Shown: positions 31,034 to 42,135 of the stretch, in pieces
How the letters are laid out: every line of letters begins with the position of its first letter
Position numbering within the stretch: position 1 is the first letter of the stretch
From: Ceratopteris richardii
Lineage: Eukaryota; Streptophyta; Polypodiopsida; Polypodiales; Pteridaceae
NCBI GenBank assembly: GCA_020310875.1
Contig: CM035414.1
Coordinates: 197,070,384-197,134,383 of the forward strand
Reading direction: 5' to 3'
Length of the DNA: 64,000 bases
Position numbers and translations under genes: made by a program
Notes under the pieces: model-generated
What the model saw: only the letters and a program-made list of their open reading frames with translations
Told to the model about the DNA's origin: nothing
The model's database searches: none

Positions 31034-31271
31034 CATTGTTCACATCCCGTAGGGGAATTGGTATGGCTCTGGCCTCTTGAGGCGGAGGTCTAGGGCTCAA
31101 CCCCCAAGTTGGACATGTAATGACTTTGGCCAGTTAAAACGAGTTGTAACCGAGTTTTCACCTTTTCTAACCCTTGCTTTGTGAGATAGGGGGGGTCATG
31201 TAGGTACTACATTTGCATTTACAAAGTTAGAGCTAGGGGAGTAGGTGCCTCTCTAACCTGCATTAAAAAAA
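31034..31271 (+). repeat. SINE family S3 with target-site duplication
   Basis: tRNA-like head (GGTATGGCTCTGGCC, CTCTTGAGGCGG, B-box-like GGGCTCAACCCC at about 31091-31102), short body, then a LINE-like tail (GCTTTGTGAGATAGGGGGGT, GGGGAGTAGG) and nine or more A. Flanked by AAGAGTATCATG (31022-31033) and AAGAGTATAATG (31272-31283), a 12-bp duplication with one mismatch. Confidence 0.8.
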
Positions 31272-31354
31272 AAGAGTATAATGATTTCAGAGTATCTCAT
31301 TGGCAAGCTCCTTTTGTCAGCTCATTAAGTTAACTAGAAGCAAACTTGATTGCT

Positions 31355-31560
31355 TGATAGCCTTATGGAATGCAATTAGGAGTGAAGCACTCTATAAAAA
31401 TTAAGAAGAAAGATATGTGGCCGATGTCACAAGCCTCTCATAGAGTGGCCTATCAAAAAATCCCTTGTTTGTCTAGGTAGAAAATTCTATGATTGTAAAA
31501 CCTCCTCCCTTCAAGCACCTCGTGGTGTTTATTTTAGAAAACAACAAAGTGGAAAGCAAG
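31355..31560 (+). pseudogene. LINE ORF2 extreme C-terminus, fragment
   Basis: Reads ALWNAIRSEAL..., then PPPFKHLVVFILENNK, matching ALWNAIRGEVLWKIW and PPFRHHQVLLLINNK at 41735-41930. Stops and indels throughout. Confidence 0.7.
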
Positions 31561-31754
31561 TGGTTCCTTCATGAAGGGGCCGACCAAAAGGTTATAAAAC
31601 TTCTTTCTAAATCTCTATAAACTTCTTTTTCCTCAAATCATACTTTAAATGAGAAAAACAAGGGAAATTTTACAGAAAGGCTAGACAGGATTACAAAGAA
31701 GGTTTATAAACCTTTTGTCCTGTTCAAGGGGGACCACTTTGTGAAGAGATAAAA

Positions 31755-31985
31755 TGCACATTTGCTTTGTGGAAGGCAGTGAGGGCAAAGTTCTCTAGAA
31801 GATTTTGAAGGAAAAATACACGGTCAACTTCAACAACACTCCCAAAGAGTGGTCAATTGAAAAATTTATAGTCTCTCTTGGTAGAAGGATCCATGATTTT
31901 AAGAATCGCCCCTCCCCTTTAGGCACCACAGAGTGTTCATTTTACAAAACGAGAAGTTAAAAATTCTCCCTAAAGTTCTTCCATC
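31755..31985 (+). pseudogene. LINE ORF2 extreme C-terminus, second fragment
   Basis: Same region again (ALWKAVRAK, then WSIEK-like and a PPL.APQ stretch). A third partial copy of the LINE 3' end in tandem with the previous one. Confidence 0.55.
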
Positions 31986-32859
31986 TTTTCCTTTTCTTTA
32001 ATGTAAAGTGCTTTTGATAAAGAAAAAATAGGAAAGGTGTTCTTAAGAGAAAGGCATGGAATTTGGTAGACCTTTGCTCATGTGTGTCGTATGGTAACCA
32101 TTCATAGCTACAATGGTTCTAATATGCATTAATTACTAAGGGTGAGAAGAACAAAGGTTACAGTGCTTGTAGTATGCATGGCTAAGAGTGTGAAGAAGAG
32201 ATGATAATATTATTTTCACTCCATGTATCTTTGTTCTCAAGGGTTTTCTCAGCCTGATCATTTTATGAAGAGGAGAAATGCTAATGTGAAAAACATCAAA
32301 TGGCAAAAACTGATATCTATGAGAAGTGGTGGATGCTTTGCAAAGCTATTTAATGCATGATGGGAGAAGCTGTGTCCAAAAAAAAAATCGTCAAAGGAAA
32401 TTATGAATTTTTTGAAAAGGAATAATAATTGAAAGGGTGGTCTTCCATCTAAACTCTGTTAAGAGATATTTTCAGTACAAGATATGAAAACAAAACTCAC
32501 TTAGGAGATAAAAGAGGCATGCACGAATATCAAGGCTCTAGAATGAAATAGATCTATGTGTGATAGCTCTTAATATATATGATTTTTAGAAGAATAAAAA
32601 ATTTGTATTCTATATAGAAAGGAATAGATTCGCAACTAGTAGTACATAAAGTAGAGTTATTCATTGCAAGGAACATCTCCAAGGATAACATTGCACACTA
32701 AACACCTTTTGGAATCATCTTGTTGAGTTGGAAAAAAAAAACTATATATTTCATGAACCCTAAGTTGATAAACACATACGCAAGACACATAAACACTTCC
32801 ACATCACACATGTGCGACCTCAATGTGCTTTGGACTATTCATTTTTTTTCTACTAGACA
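31986..32859. other. no recognised feature
   Basis: AT-rich sequence with short frames only. I see no repeat partner or domain. Confidence 0.5.
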
Positions 32860-33262
32860 TTATTTACAAGAAGTTTACATGGGCAAATAGCGGGGTTAGA
32901 CTTGCTTCACATCATAAGTTATAAATTGTGCTTGAAGGTGAAGTTTTCTTAAAGGAAGTTGTAATCTTTATGATAGCCTGAATCAATGGAAAGTACAATA
33001 GTGAAGGCCATAACACCCATGGGAGCCTTTGAATCCCACACTAACACGTGTTGAACACTTAGCAAATACTAGGAATGATAGAGCTCGCCATTGCTAACAT
33101 TGTCCACGAGGAACGCCAAAAGAGAATGATTACATAAAGAGAGGTGCTTTGACATAAAATCATGCAATGACGACGAGTGTCTTACAAATGAAGGCAACGG
33201 GGTTTGAACCCATACCCCCCTTCATGAGAGGAGAAAGACTCACCCGTTTAAGCTAGAACTAT
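32860..33262 (-). repeat. SINE family S1, most complete copy, plus LINE scrap
   Basis: 32860-32945 matches the end of the LINE fragments (TTATTTACAAGAAGTTTACATG). 32950-33262 on the minus strand is S1: A-box-like TAGCTTAAACGGG, B-box GGGTTCAAACCCC near 33190-33202, body, and tail GGCTCCCATGGGTGTTATGG. Confidence 0.7.
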
Positions 33263-33780
33263 ACAAAAAGAAAAACTTTACAGAGAAACTCTCATGAGGA
33301 ACACCGCTACCAAATGATGAAGATTTGAAGGTCGTATTAAGCAAAGGGGAGCGAGCATTTGCATGTGGATAGAGAGTGGGACCTCATTGCTTGTTGGAAA
33401 ACATTGTTCAGTAAACGCTTTTGTAATTTCAATGAATCACATGGCATGAGTTGTTGTATGAGAGGAATTAGGGAATTGCTTGATGCACGATTTGAGATTT
33501 GAATGGAAAGGAAAGGTGTGGAACTTGACGTTTTATATGTGAGGAAAGAGTAATTTCTTGTCTAGATGCAAGGGATTGTGGGATCATTGACATGTATGAT
33601 GTGCTTGTATGCTTGGTTTATTGAATGTATGCTACATGTGTGGACATTGAGGGAATTTGGAATGATTATAGTTGGCTTCTTGTGATTTGAATTAGGTATG
33701 AAGTGGATGTTCAAGGCAAGATAGTATATGAAGTGGATGTAGGAGGCCATCTTCGACTGTGGATCGCTATATATAAAAAA
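33263..33780. other. no gene; partly duplicated
   Basis: 33305-33515 matches 26095-26290 (GATGAAGATTTGAAGG, CACGATTTGAGATTTG). The rest is unique and non-coding. Confidence 0.5.
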
Positions 33781-34945
33781 AGGTTTCATGAAAGGAAGAT
33801 CCATACTTGAAGTGATTATTGATGCTTGGGAGGGAATTCATTACAGAAAGGAGCCGTCTGAAGACATTCTCTTCTTCAAACTAGACTTTGACAAAGCTCA
33901 TGATAGGCTGGACTATGACTTTGTCCTGCAATCCCTCAAGGACCTCAGTTTCCATCGTAAGTTCATCAAAATGATTTCCATGCTCATGAGGAATGCTTCT
34001 TCTTTAATTGACATGAATGTCAATATTTCCCTAGCTCTCTACTTTAAGTGCTCCATTAGACAAGATTGCACACTTTTCCCATTGTTTTTTGTTATTCCCA
34101 CTGATGCGCTCAACCTTCTGTTGACAACCAAGCTCCATCAGAAAACATTCAGGGCCTCTCGCTTCCTCACATCCAGGATCGTATGGTTTCTTAGACTCTT
34201 CATAGATGGCATAAATGCATTTCTATACAATTACATGGATTGTGTTTGTAAATTCTTGAGTTCCTTGATATTTTCTATGTGGCCTTTAGTTCTAGGATCA
34301 ACCACTCAAAGACTCTGTAGATGTCCCTCTATGGATCTTCCCTACGATTTCTACAAACTCAAGGATGTCAAGAGATTACCGATGGTAAAGTCTTTCATCA
34401 GCTTGGCATCCCAATTGGACTTGGGATTTCCATGGGTCAATGAGGGAATCGGGTTCGTGCCAAGCTTGACAACAAGCTTTAGTACTAGAAGGGTATGCAC
34501 TTTATGTGGCTACATACACTATGGCAATCAACACATTCTTTGTTTTCTCTATCATCTTCTCCTTAGCATGTTGGGGATCATGCAACAAGGAGATGTTGAA
34601 GTTGGTAAGGATCTATTGAAACTTCCTTTGGACAAGGGATCTCAACATAAGAGGAGTTCCAATGACTAAATGGGAAACTTGAGATAGCCCAAAGGAGGCA
34701 AGTGATCTGGGCATTCCAAATGTGGAAGATTCGGCCAACAAGATGGTGGCCAAACGGATTATTAAAGCATGTACAAACCACAAAACTTGTGGCATTAGGT
34801 TTTACCATACGGTTAAGGTCGGCATGCATTATTTACAAGAAGGTTTACATGTGCAAATAGCGGGATCACACTTGCATGTATTCGAGGGATTGGAAACGTT
34901 AGGTTAGGGCTTCACATCCATTAGTTATAAGGGTGGGATTATCTG
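33781..34945 (+). pseudogene. LINE ORF2 reverse transcriptase fragment, copy 2
   Basis: The first 293 codons stay open after FMKGRSILEVIIDAWEGI: FKLDFDKAHDRLD, SIRQDCTLFPLFF, then frame drift. Catalytic FADD has become LFIDGINAF. The sequence continues to a WWPNGLLK-like part at about 34750. Same insertion lineage as 24640-25795. Confidence 0.8.
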
Positions 34946-34949
34946 TGCT

Positions 34950-35110
34950 TGAAGGTGAATTTTTTTAAAGGAAGTTCTATCTTACATTTTACTAACCTTT
35001 CTGATAGCTTGAATTAATGGAAAGTACAATAGTGAAGGGCATAACACCCATGGGACCCTTTGAATCCATACAAGGATGGGTTGAACACTCAACAATTACC
35101 ATGGGACCCT
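34950..35110 (-). repeat. SINE family S1 tail
   Basis: Minus-strand GGGTCCCATGGGTGTTATGCC and AGCTATCAGAAAGG, then GAACTTCCTTTAAAAAAA. Only the LINE-like 3' portion is present. Confidence 0.6.
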
Positions 35111-35649
35111 TTGAGTCCTATTCAATACCCTTTGCATGATGTCTAGTCATTGGATAGTGCATGTGAAGGAGGTCAAAAGATGATTAAATTTTTATTTTTT
35201 AAATCATATGTGCGAGATTTAGAGCAGTCGAGGAATGTCAATAGAGAAAATAGGTGTAGACACAGAGAGCAGAGTGACTTGTGTTTGCATAGAGATATAG
35301 AAGAACTCTTGTACGTTGTTGTTGTTTTTTTTTTGTTGTGCCATAGTGGGGAGTGTTTTATGCCAAAGCTTCAAGAGTCAAAGTTCAAGAATGTATGGAT
35401 TAATAGGTAACTAACATTACTAATCGCTTATCTCAAAGCCTTACGAAATTTGATTTATTTGATTAGCCACATACACTCTTGAATCATTCAAATAAGTGGT
35501 AGATCACATCAATCAATTCTAGATTCACATGAGTAATGGGTGCCTATCAATTAGACTAGATACCTTTAACAACATGGAAAGAGTTTTAGATTTAGACTGA
35601 AAAGGTCGTTTAAGGATCTTAGTGACACACATTACCAAGAAATTAGTGA
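35111..35649. other. no recognised feature
   Basis: Short frames only; no domain or repeat partner seen. Confidence 0.5.
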
Positions 35650-36478
35650 GGATCTTAGTTACCTTGTCCAGAAGCTGAATTGGAACCGAATGGATATGGT
35701 GACGCGACGGAGGCTGCTGTCGGAGCTGATGTGCGTGGGGACGGAGGCTGCTGAGTGTGGATGATGTGCGTGCGGACGGAGGCTGAGTGACGCGACGAAG
35801 GCTGCTGTCGGAGCTGAAGAGCAGTTGTCGGAGGCTGACGTTCTTGACCTTGCAATGATGACCGCTATGGCTATGATGAACAATCATTGAGTCCACGGGC
35901 GGAGGCTACGGACGGAGGCTGAGTGACGCGACGGAGTGAAGGGTGCTTGCTTGCTGTTTGGAGAAGCAAGCTGCTGCGACGGTGGCTCTTTGAAATCCGG
36001 AGCAGGTGTCGGTCGGCGTTCCCCATCCATCGCGATCGACTGGGCTCCCTATCGGTCGCGATCGACAGGGAACTGGACTGAATTGGTTTTTTGTCCATCG
36101 CGTTCCCAGTCAGTCGCGATCGACTGGGAACTAGATCTTCGCCTTGGGGTGCTGCGCGATCGACAGGGAACTTGCGGGCTCGTTCTTCGACTAGGCCTGT
36201 GAGGATCTGACTGGCGGCGCCTCGAGTCCTTTTCAAAGTACGAATGTGAGCGGAAAAGAATCACTCACCGAGTTATTATGCACGTGGCTACGAGTAAGGG
36301 ACGATCCTCAAATCATTCGCGTGGTTTTTTCAATGACAAATGCGTGCTGTCGAATGAAGTCTGCTAATCGATTAGCTAAAAGCTTTAAGCTTCTGAAAGT
36401 GGTTCGTGAGAAGAAGTGTTGAATTAAGAGAGCTACGCGTGAGGGTTTTGCTGTCGCCGTAAAGTAAAAGGGAGCTTT
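35650..36478. other. CpG-rich patch with short internal repeats
   Basis: Much richer in CG dinucleotides than the flanks. GACGGAGGCTG recurs about six times (35708-35925), and GTGACGCGACG three times. Overlapping frames on both strands are by-products of the repeats. It may be the leader of an unrecognised retroelement or a regulatory patch. Confidence 0.5.
36020..36180. repeat. TCGCGATCGAC repeats
   Basis: Four or five copies of (A/G)TCGCGATCGAC(A/T)GG, with ATCGCGAT in CCATCGCGATCGACTGG. The same core dominates the leader of element G (63565-64000). Confidence 0.75.
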
Positions 36479-36605
36479 TAGAAAAAAAAAAGAAAAGAAA
36501 AAAGAAGAAAAAAGAAAAAGAAAAAAGAGAAAAGAAAAAAAGAAGAAAAGAAAGAAAAAAGAAGAAAAAAAAAAGAGAGAAAGAGAAAAAAAAAGAAAAG
36601 AAATT
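36479..36605. repeat. A/G-only tract
   Basis: Some 127 bases of almost pure A and G on the plus strand. It lies just before the LINE and might be its 5' boundary or an older A-rich tail. Confidence 0.8.
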
Positions 36606-36772
36606 TGAGAAGGAAAAAGTGCCCCTTTTTGTTGGATCTTGGCCCGCTTGTCCGAGACTTCGTTGTGCTCGGTGGGGAGCGTCTACCGTGCTTGTGGACC
36701 TTTTGCTTCCTTTGATGACGGGCTTTACCGTCGGGTATTAAAAAGTTATTGTGGAGCAAGCTCCGATTGGCC

Positions 36773-38160
36773 ATGGTTATGGCTTCATCCTCCCTCGTAA
36801 AAAATAACCGGGCCCCTCCCCCTGGAGAGACCGATACACTGGCCGCGCTACTGGAGGGGGGTTCGTGTGCCGCCCCTGGACCATCCGAAAGTGTTGACCC
36901 CCCCATCGTGTCCCTCAGTAGACCCGCAGTTCTATCTGCTCAGGAGGAGCTCAAGAAAGTTTGCCTAGTCGGCCAAGTGTTTGGCCCAGGCCCCCGCTCG
37001 AAATCGTGCGACAATGGCTTCGAAAAGAGTGGTTCCCTCGCGGGCTAATTGTCAGCAAATGTCAGTTCTTACCAGCTAACCACATGCTGCTAATCTTCGA
37101 AAATGAAGAGATGGCGTTCCAAGCCCTAAGCGTGGGCACCTGGCAGCTCGGTCGGGCGACCCTGTGCCTATTCAGATGGTCCCCGGACTTCACTCCCGAC
37201 AAATCGAAATCTCTTCGGTACCCCCTTTGGGTTGAGCTCCCAAACCTCCCATACTTCCTGTACAACTTCGTGTGGGACATTGTCTCTCCTATCGGCAAGC
37301 CGTTGGCCTCACGCGAAGACATTGGTGGTCTCATCTATGAAGGTGCAAGACACTCTTTCAATGCTAGGTGGCACCCACAAGCCTGCGTCGAGGCCGACCT
37401 CAGTTCGCCGCTTCCAGCAACGATCAAAGTGGACATGGGCGAAGGTGAAGTCTGGGAGCAGGATATCACCTACAAAAACCTTCCCAACGCGTGCTTTCGC
37501 TGTGGTCAGCAAGGTCACAGGATTAAAGACTGCCCTCTCAGACAAAAAAACAAGCGATTTCAAGAAGCCCCCAAAACTGCTCAAGACAACTGTGACGAAA
37601 TGATCCACTCGACCATGGAAGGGGAAGACAAGGGCCTCCCCAACCCGCAAGCTGGTGCTGATGGCTTTACTGAAGTTAGAAGAAGAAGGAAAAGAAGTCC
37701 GAGAGCTAACGGTGAGAGAAACAGCCTGCCAAGTACCCCCCACAGCAATTTGTACTGCAATCTTGGAAAGGAGATCAACGAGCTCGACTACCCAGGTGGG
37801 AAGTCACATGAGGTAGACACCTTCGACGAAGCCATAGAGTTACAGGTCAACAAAGCAACCCCCCAGGAGGGTTACACCACAAGCAAAGAAGATGGCTTCA
37901 CCACGAGTAATGAAGACAACATGGACAGTGAAAGCTCCATCATTGGATCAACGATCCCGGAAACGGTGCCGAGCACGGGGCCCAATTCTCCTCAGCAAGG
38001 AGCATCCCGCAAAGGGAAACATCCTATGGAGTTTCCCTGGAAAAGCCCCCACAAGAACCGATTTCTAAATCGGGATCAGATCCCAGCGAAAAAGAAGGAT
38101 GAAGCCAAGAGAAGAAAAGACAAGGCTCCCTCCCGTAAAGAGGGATCAATACAAAAATGA
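36773..38160 (+). pseudogene. LINE ORF1: DUF4283-like RNA-binding protein with zinc knuckle
   Basis: About 462 codons. First frame from ATG 36773 (MVMASSSLVKNN) to about 36985, then a one-base deletion in GGCCCAGGC (about 36984-36990) shifts to the frame that runs to TGA 38158-38160. Domain order: Pro-rich N-terminus, DUF4283-like fold (VRQWLRKEW, FENEEMAFQAL, LFRWSPDF, YPLWVELPNLPY), CCHC knuckle CFRCGQQGHRIKDC (37492-37533), and a long polar C-terminus with Lys-rich end. It binds LINE RNA in the RNP. The stop overlaps the ORF2 start, so termination-reinitiation is likely. Confidence 0.85.
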
Positions 38161-41100
38161 TCGTCATCTCGCTAAATGCTAGAGGGTTATCCGACCCCTC
38201 AAGAGCGACCATTATTGGTCAGTGGCTCCGCGACATTAGCTTAAACCCAGACATTATATGTATACAAGAGATTAAAATTGACGGAGAAGACCTCTAGAAA
38301 CGGCTCAGACAGGTCTCCTCGGCCCATGTGTGGATCCCTACGAAGCACCAGCGGGGGTCCGGAGGAACGGTTATCGGTGTTAAACATCTCTGGCTTGAAA
38401 AGCTTGTAAACTTCATTGAAGATGTTAGTCACCGTTGGATTGCGGTTTCTTTTGGTGCTCCTCTGTGCTTCACTATGGTCTCTCTGTACGCCCCTAACGG
38501 GGATTTGGAGAGACTGAACACTTGGGCTTCACTCGACTCGCTTCCCCACAACGTGCTGATTTGTGGAGACTTCAACATGGTGGAGGACCCTACGGACAGA
38601 TGGTTGGGCAAGGGCAGGGTCATTGACAGTCGGGAGAAAGAAATGTGGGACTTGACCAAACTCCACTTGGATCTGGTTGAATTCAAAGACTCGAATGGCT
38701 TTTCCTGGTCGAATCTACAAGCGGGTGAGGATCTGAGGAAAGCCAGGCTCGACAGATGCTACGTCTCTCAGAGTTTTACTCACCAGTGGGGTCTCCCTAC
38801 CATCGTGCAACGCACCGACCTCACCATTTCTGATCACTACCCGATCGTTATCAATTTTCAACCTTCCAACAAGATCCGCAAGGCTCCGTGGTTCCATGCC
38901 AACGCTGCCACCTTCTCTCTCCCTTTCGTCCATCAAGAGATTGCCGATGTGTGGAAGGTGGCGTTCGCCTCTGGCTCGGCCCCAGCCAAGTGCTGGAGAA
39001 GCGCGGTCGACAAGTCTCGCAAGATCATGATCAGAACTAGAAGACGCTCGAGACTGTGCGACGGGCTCGTAGGGAGGCTATTTACCACAGACTCTGGCGG
39101 CTCGAGGAGGAAGTGAACAAAGGAAAACACCAAGCCCAGAAAGGTCTCCGAAAACTCAGAGCGGTGTTGAGATACGAGGAAGAAATACAAAGGAAAAACC
39201 TGCAAATTTTCTTCAAGGAGTGGTGGGCTGGCAAAGCCGACAAGCCCACCAAAGAGATGTGTCGTATCCTTAAAAGGAAACAAAATCGAGATTCGATCCC
39301 CCTGCTGCTTGATCCACACGGCAACGTATGCAATTCGGAAGAAGATAATTTCGGCATCATCGAAGGGCACTTCACGAGTCTCCTGGGAACCTCGAACCCC
39401 CTCTCCCCCCATAGAAGGGACTGTATGGCTGCAATTTCTAGGGTTTCCCCTCGGAGGATTCCACCCAACCTCCACTCCCTACTTCATGCCCCTATCTCTG
39501 AATCAGAAATCATTGAGGTCATTGATGCCCTCCCTCTCGGTAAAAGCCCGGGACCCGACGGACTCACCAATGAGTTCTTTAAATCCTTCAAGCTGGTGGT
39601 TGCCACCCCGCTTAGGTTGGTTTGGCAAGAAGCGCTAAAGTTTGGGGCTCTTCCTTCTTGTCTAAATAATGGAATTATCAAGCTGGTTCACAAGAAGGGG
39701 GAAAAGAACAGAATCGAGAACTGGCGGCCAATCACGATGCTCCAAACAGGATACAAGATCATCGCCAAAGTCATTGCCAATAGAATATCGTGCCATCTGA
39801 GATCTTGGCTAAGTGAGGACCAAAAAGGCTTCATCAAAGGCAGGTCTATCCTGGAAACCATTATGGATATTTGGGAAGGTATTCAATTTGCAAACGAGTC
39901 TAATCAAGACGTGGTCTTCCTCAAGATCGACTTTGACAAAGCCTACGATAGGCTAGAATGGGACTATATTTTGCAGTCGCTCCAAGACCTCGGATGTAGT
40001 CAGAAATTCACCAAGATGATCGCGACCCTGCTCGGCAATGCAACGACCCAAATTAACGTTAACGGCAAACTTTCGAAGGCGATCCATCTTAAAAGATCTA
40101 TTAGACAAGGATGCCCTCTTGCCCCCCTTCTCTTTGCCATCGCCACTGAAGGGCTGAGCAGACTTGTGGCTCATCATGTGGAGGCTGGCAATATCAAAGG
40201 CCTCCAGCTACCTCACGCCCACAGTCAAATCATCATGAGACTCTTTGCCGACGATATGAATGCGTTCGTTCACAATGATAATACCAGTCTGGAGACTTTC
40301 TGGAGGTGTCTTGATACCTTTTGTGAGGCCTCTAGATCCAAAATCAACCACAATAAGACCGCCTTTAGGGCCATTGTGGGACATCAACCCGGCCTTCTCA
40401 TTGATCATGGCTGCCAAATCATTCCGCAGGGTCAAATCATTCGGCTGCTTGGGATCCCCTTGGGGTTTGGCGTCTCTATGGAGCAGCGATGGAACTGGGT
40501 GCTGGCCAAACTTGAAAACAAGCTCAATTACTGGAGAGGTATGCAAATCAATCTCGCTGGACGGGCGATGGTAATCAACACGTTCCTCCTCTCGTCTACC
40601 ATCTATTTCCTATCTTGCTGGAGACCGAATGAGCAAGGCCTATCCAAACTGAATAGCATCTGCAGAAACTTTCTTTGGACGGGTGACCATAACAGAAGGG
40701 GGGTGCCCAAAATCAAATGGGCCATCTGCACCAGCCCTAGAGATAGCGGGGGGCTTGGCATCCTGGACATTGGGTGCATGGCTAACAAACTGGCAGCCAA
40801 ATGGATGATTAAAGCTTGGTGCAATAGGGAGGCCTCGTGGGCCAAGCTGATCTTCAGAAACAAAAATGAGTTGGCCCTCACGGGATTCCCGAACTGGAAG
40901 AACCTTGACATCATGACCCTGCTATTCTCCCCGATACCTGTCTTCCCGAAAGGCTCCAATCTCGTATGCTCTCTTTGGAAGGGCTGGAATAAAGTCAAAA
41001 GCTTCACAAGAATTAGTGAGGACTGGAAGTGGGCGGCCGGCATTAGACAAAACGACTCTATCTGGTTTCCGATTCATGGCATCCGGAGTGTGGAGCCGTG

Positions 41101-41992
41101 GAACATTCAACATGCCAAGAAGTTATGGAACAAAGGATTCAAAAAATGGAAACAACTCTGGAAACATGACACCAACAGTTGGATCAACTACGAGGATATC
41201 GACCCTCGCACAAACATCTCCTACGAAGAATGGAACACCTTGCAAAGCAGATGCCTCGCCTGGGATCGGCACGAAACTCGACTACTCATGGGACATGACG
41301 CTCCGAACGTGCGTGGTATCAAATGGCACAATGGAAACAGCCTACTCAAATTCCCGAACAAATTCCCGAACACCAATGAAACGACTGACCTTCAGATCAG
41401 CCTCAACAAGAAGTGGTGCCTGTCTTGGACGCGGCTTCGGTGGGACATGAAATTCATGGGTATCTGGCACCCACTTATAGAGATTAAGAAGTCGGTCCTC
41501 TTATGGCAAATTCTTCATCGAGGAATATGGACTAACCATAAGGCAAGCAAAATTTGTGGGATCCCTCCGTGGTGCAAACGTTGCCACCGCGCAATCGAAG
41601 ATGTCCCACACATCTTCCTTACTTGCCCCAACTCCTACAGAATCTGGCAGATGGTTGGACTGAAAATCAGAGTCCAGAAAAAGCTTTGTTGGAAACAAGT
41701 CCTTTTGGGTGAAGCGATTGGGTGCTCTGCGGCTCTCTGGAACGCAATCAGAGGGGAAGTCCTGTGGAAAATTTGGCGGGTGCGGTGTGCCCTCAACTTC
41801 GGTGACACCCCCAGGGAGTGGTCGATTGAGAAATCTCTATTCCTCCTTGGCAAAAGGATTGTCAACAGTAAGAAATCCCCCCCCTTCAGGCATCATCAAG
41901 TCCTCCTTTTGATCAACAACAAGCTTAAACCCAAGTGGGTCCCGCATGAGGGCGACGAGAGGGTGATCAACCTTCTTTGTAATGCAACCTAG
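38157..41992 (+). pseudogene. LINE ORF2: endonuclease, reverse transcriptase, zf-RVT
   Basis: About 1,279 codons from ATG 38157. APE-type endonuclease first: SLNARGLSD, CIQEIKID, YAPNGD, ICGDFNMVED, SDHYPI (38157-38860). A TAG at 38295-38297 replaces a Trp codon, and a one-base frameshift lies near 39035-39055. Then RT (about 39500-40300): LVHKKG, NWRPITML, KGFIKGRSILET, DFDKAYDRLEWD, RQGCPLAPLLFA and the catalytic FADD at 40244-40255. The C-terminal zf-RVT domain has PPWCKRCHRAIEDVPHIFLT and ends at TAG 41990-41992. Apart from two lesions all key motifs are present. Confidence 0.9.
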
Positions 41993-42135
41993 GAATCAAC
42001 CAAGCTTCCCCTGCTTTGTGGGATTTGGGGGGTCCCGTGGGCACTAGTCCCCTTCTTTTGTACCTTTGTTTCTTAATTTAATTCAAGTCCGGGAGAGTAG
42101 GCTATTGCCGAACTTCCTTTATATTAAAAAAAAAA
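41993..42135 (+). other. LINE 3' UTR and A tail
   Basis: Contains GTGGGATTTGGGGGGTCCC, GGGAGAGTAGG and GCCGAACTTCCTTTATATT before ten A. These blocks recur in the SINE tails, so this is the likely recognition sequence for the LINE reverse transcriptase. Confidence 0.75.

Larger units (their letters stand above)
36606..42135 (+). mobile_element. nearly full-length L1-type LINE
   Basis: Two ORFs overlapping by ATGA, a 3' UTR and an A run (about 42127-42136). Lesions are few: one frameshift in ORF1, one stop and one frameshift in ORF2. It is GC-richer and far better kept than the neighbouring LINE fragments, so it is a younger insertion. The 5' end is set after the purine tract as a guess; I found no target-site duplication. 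Confidence 0.9.

Noticed and set aside
35525..36236. Overlapping Ser/Arg-rich frames on both strands
   Set aside because: Caused by CpG-rich internal repeats; no start context, domain or homology.
36478..36906. Minus-strand frame with a long Phe/Leu/Ser-rich tail
   Set aside because: Product of the A/G tract; antisense to LINE ORF1.
38933..39475. Minus-strand frame of 180 codons within LINE ORF2
   Set aside because: Antisense shadow; the plus strand has endonuclease and RT motifs.
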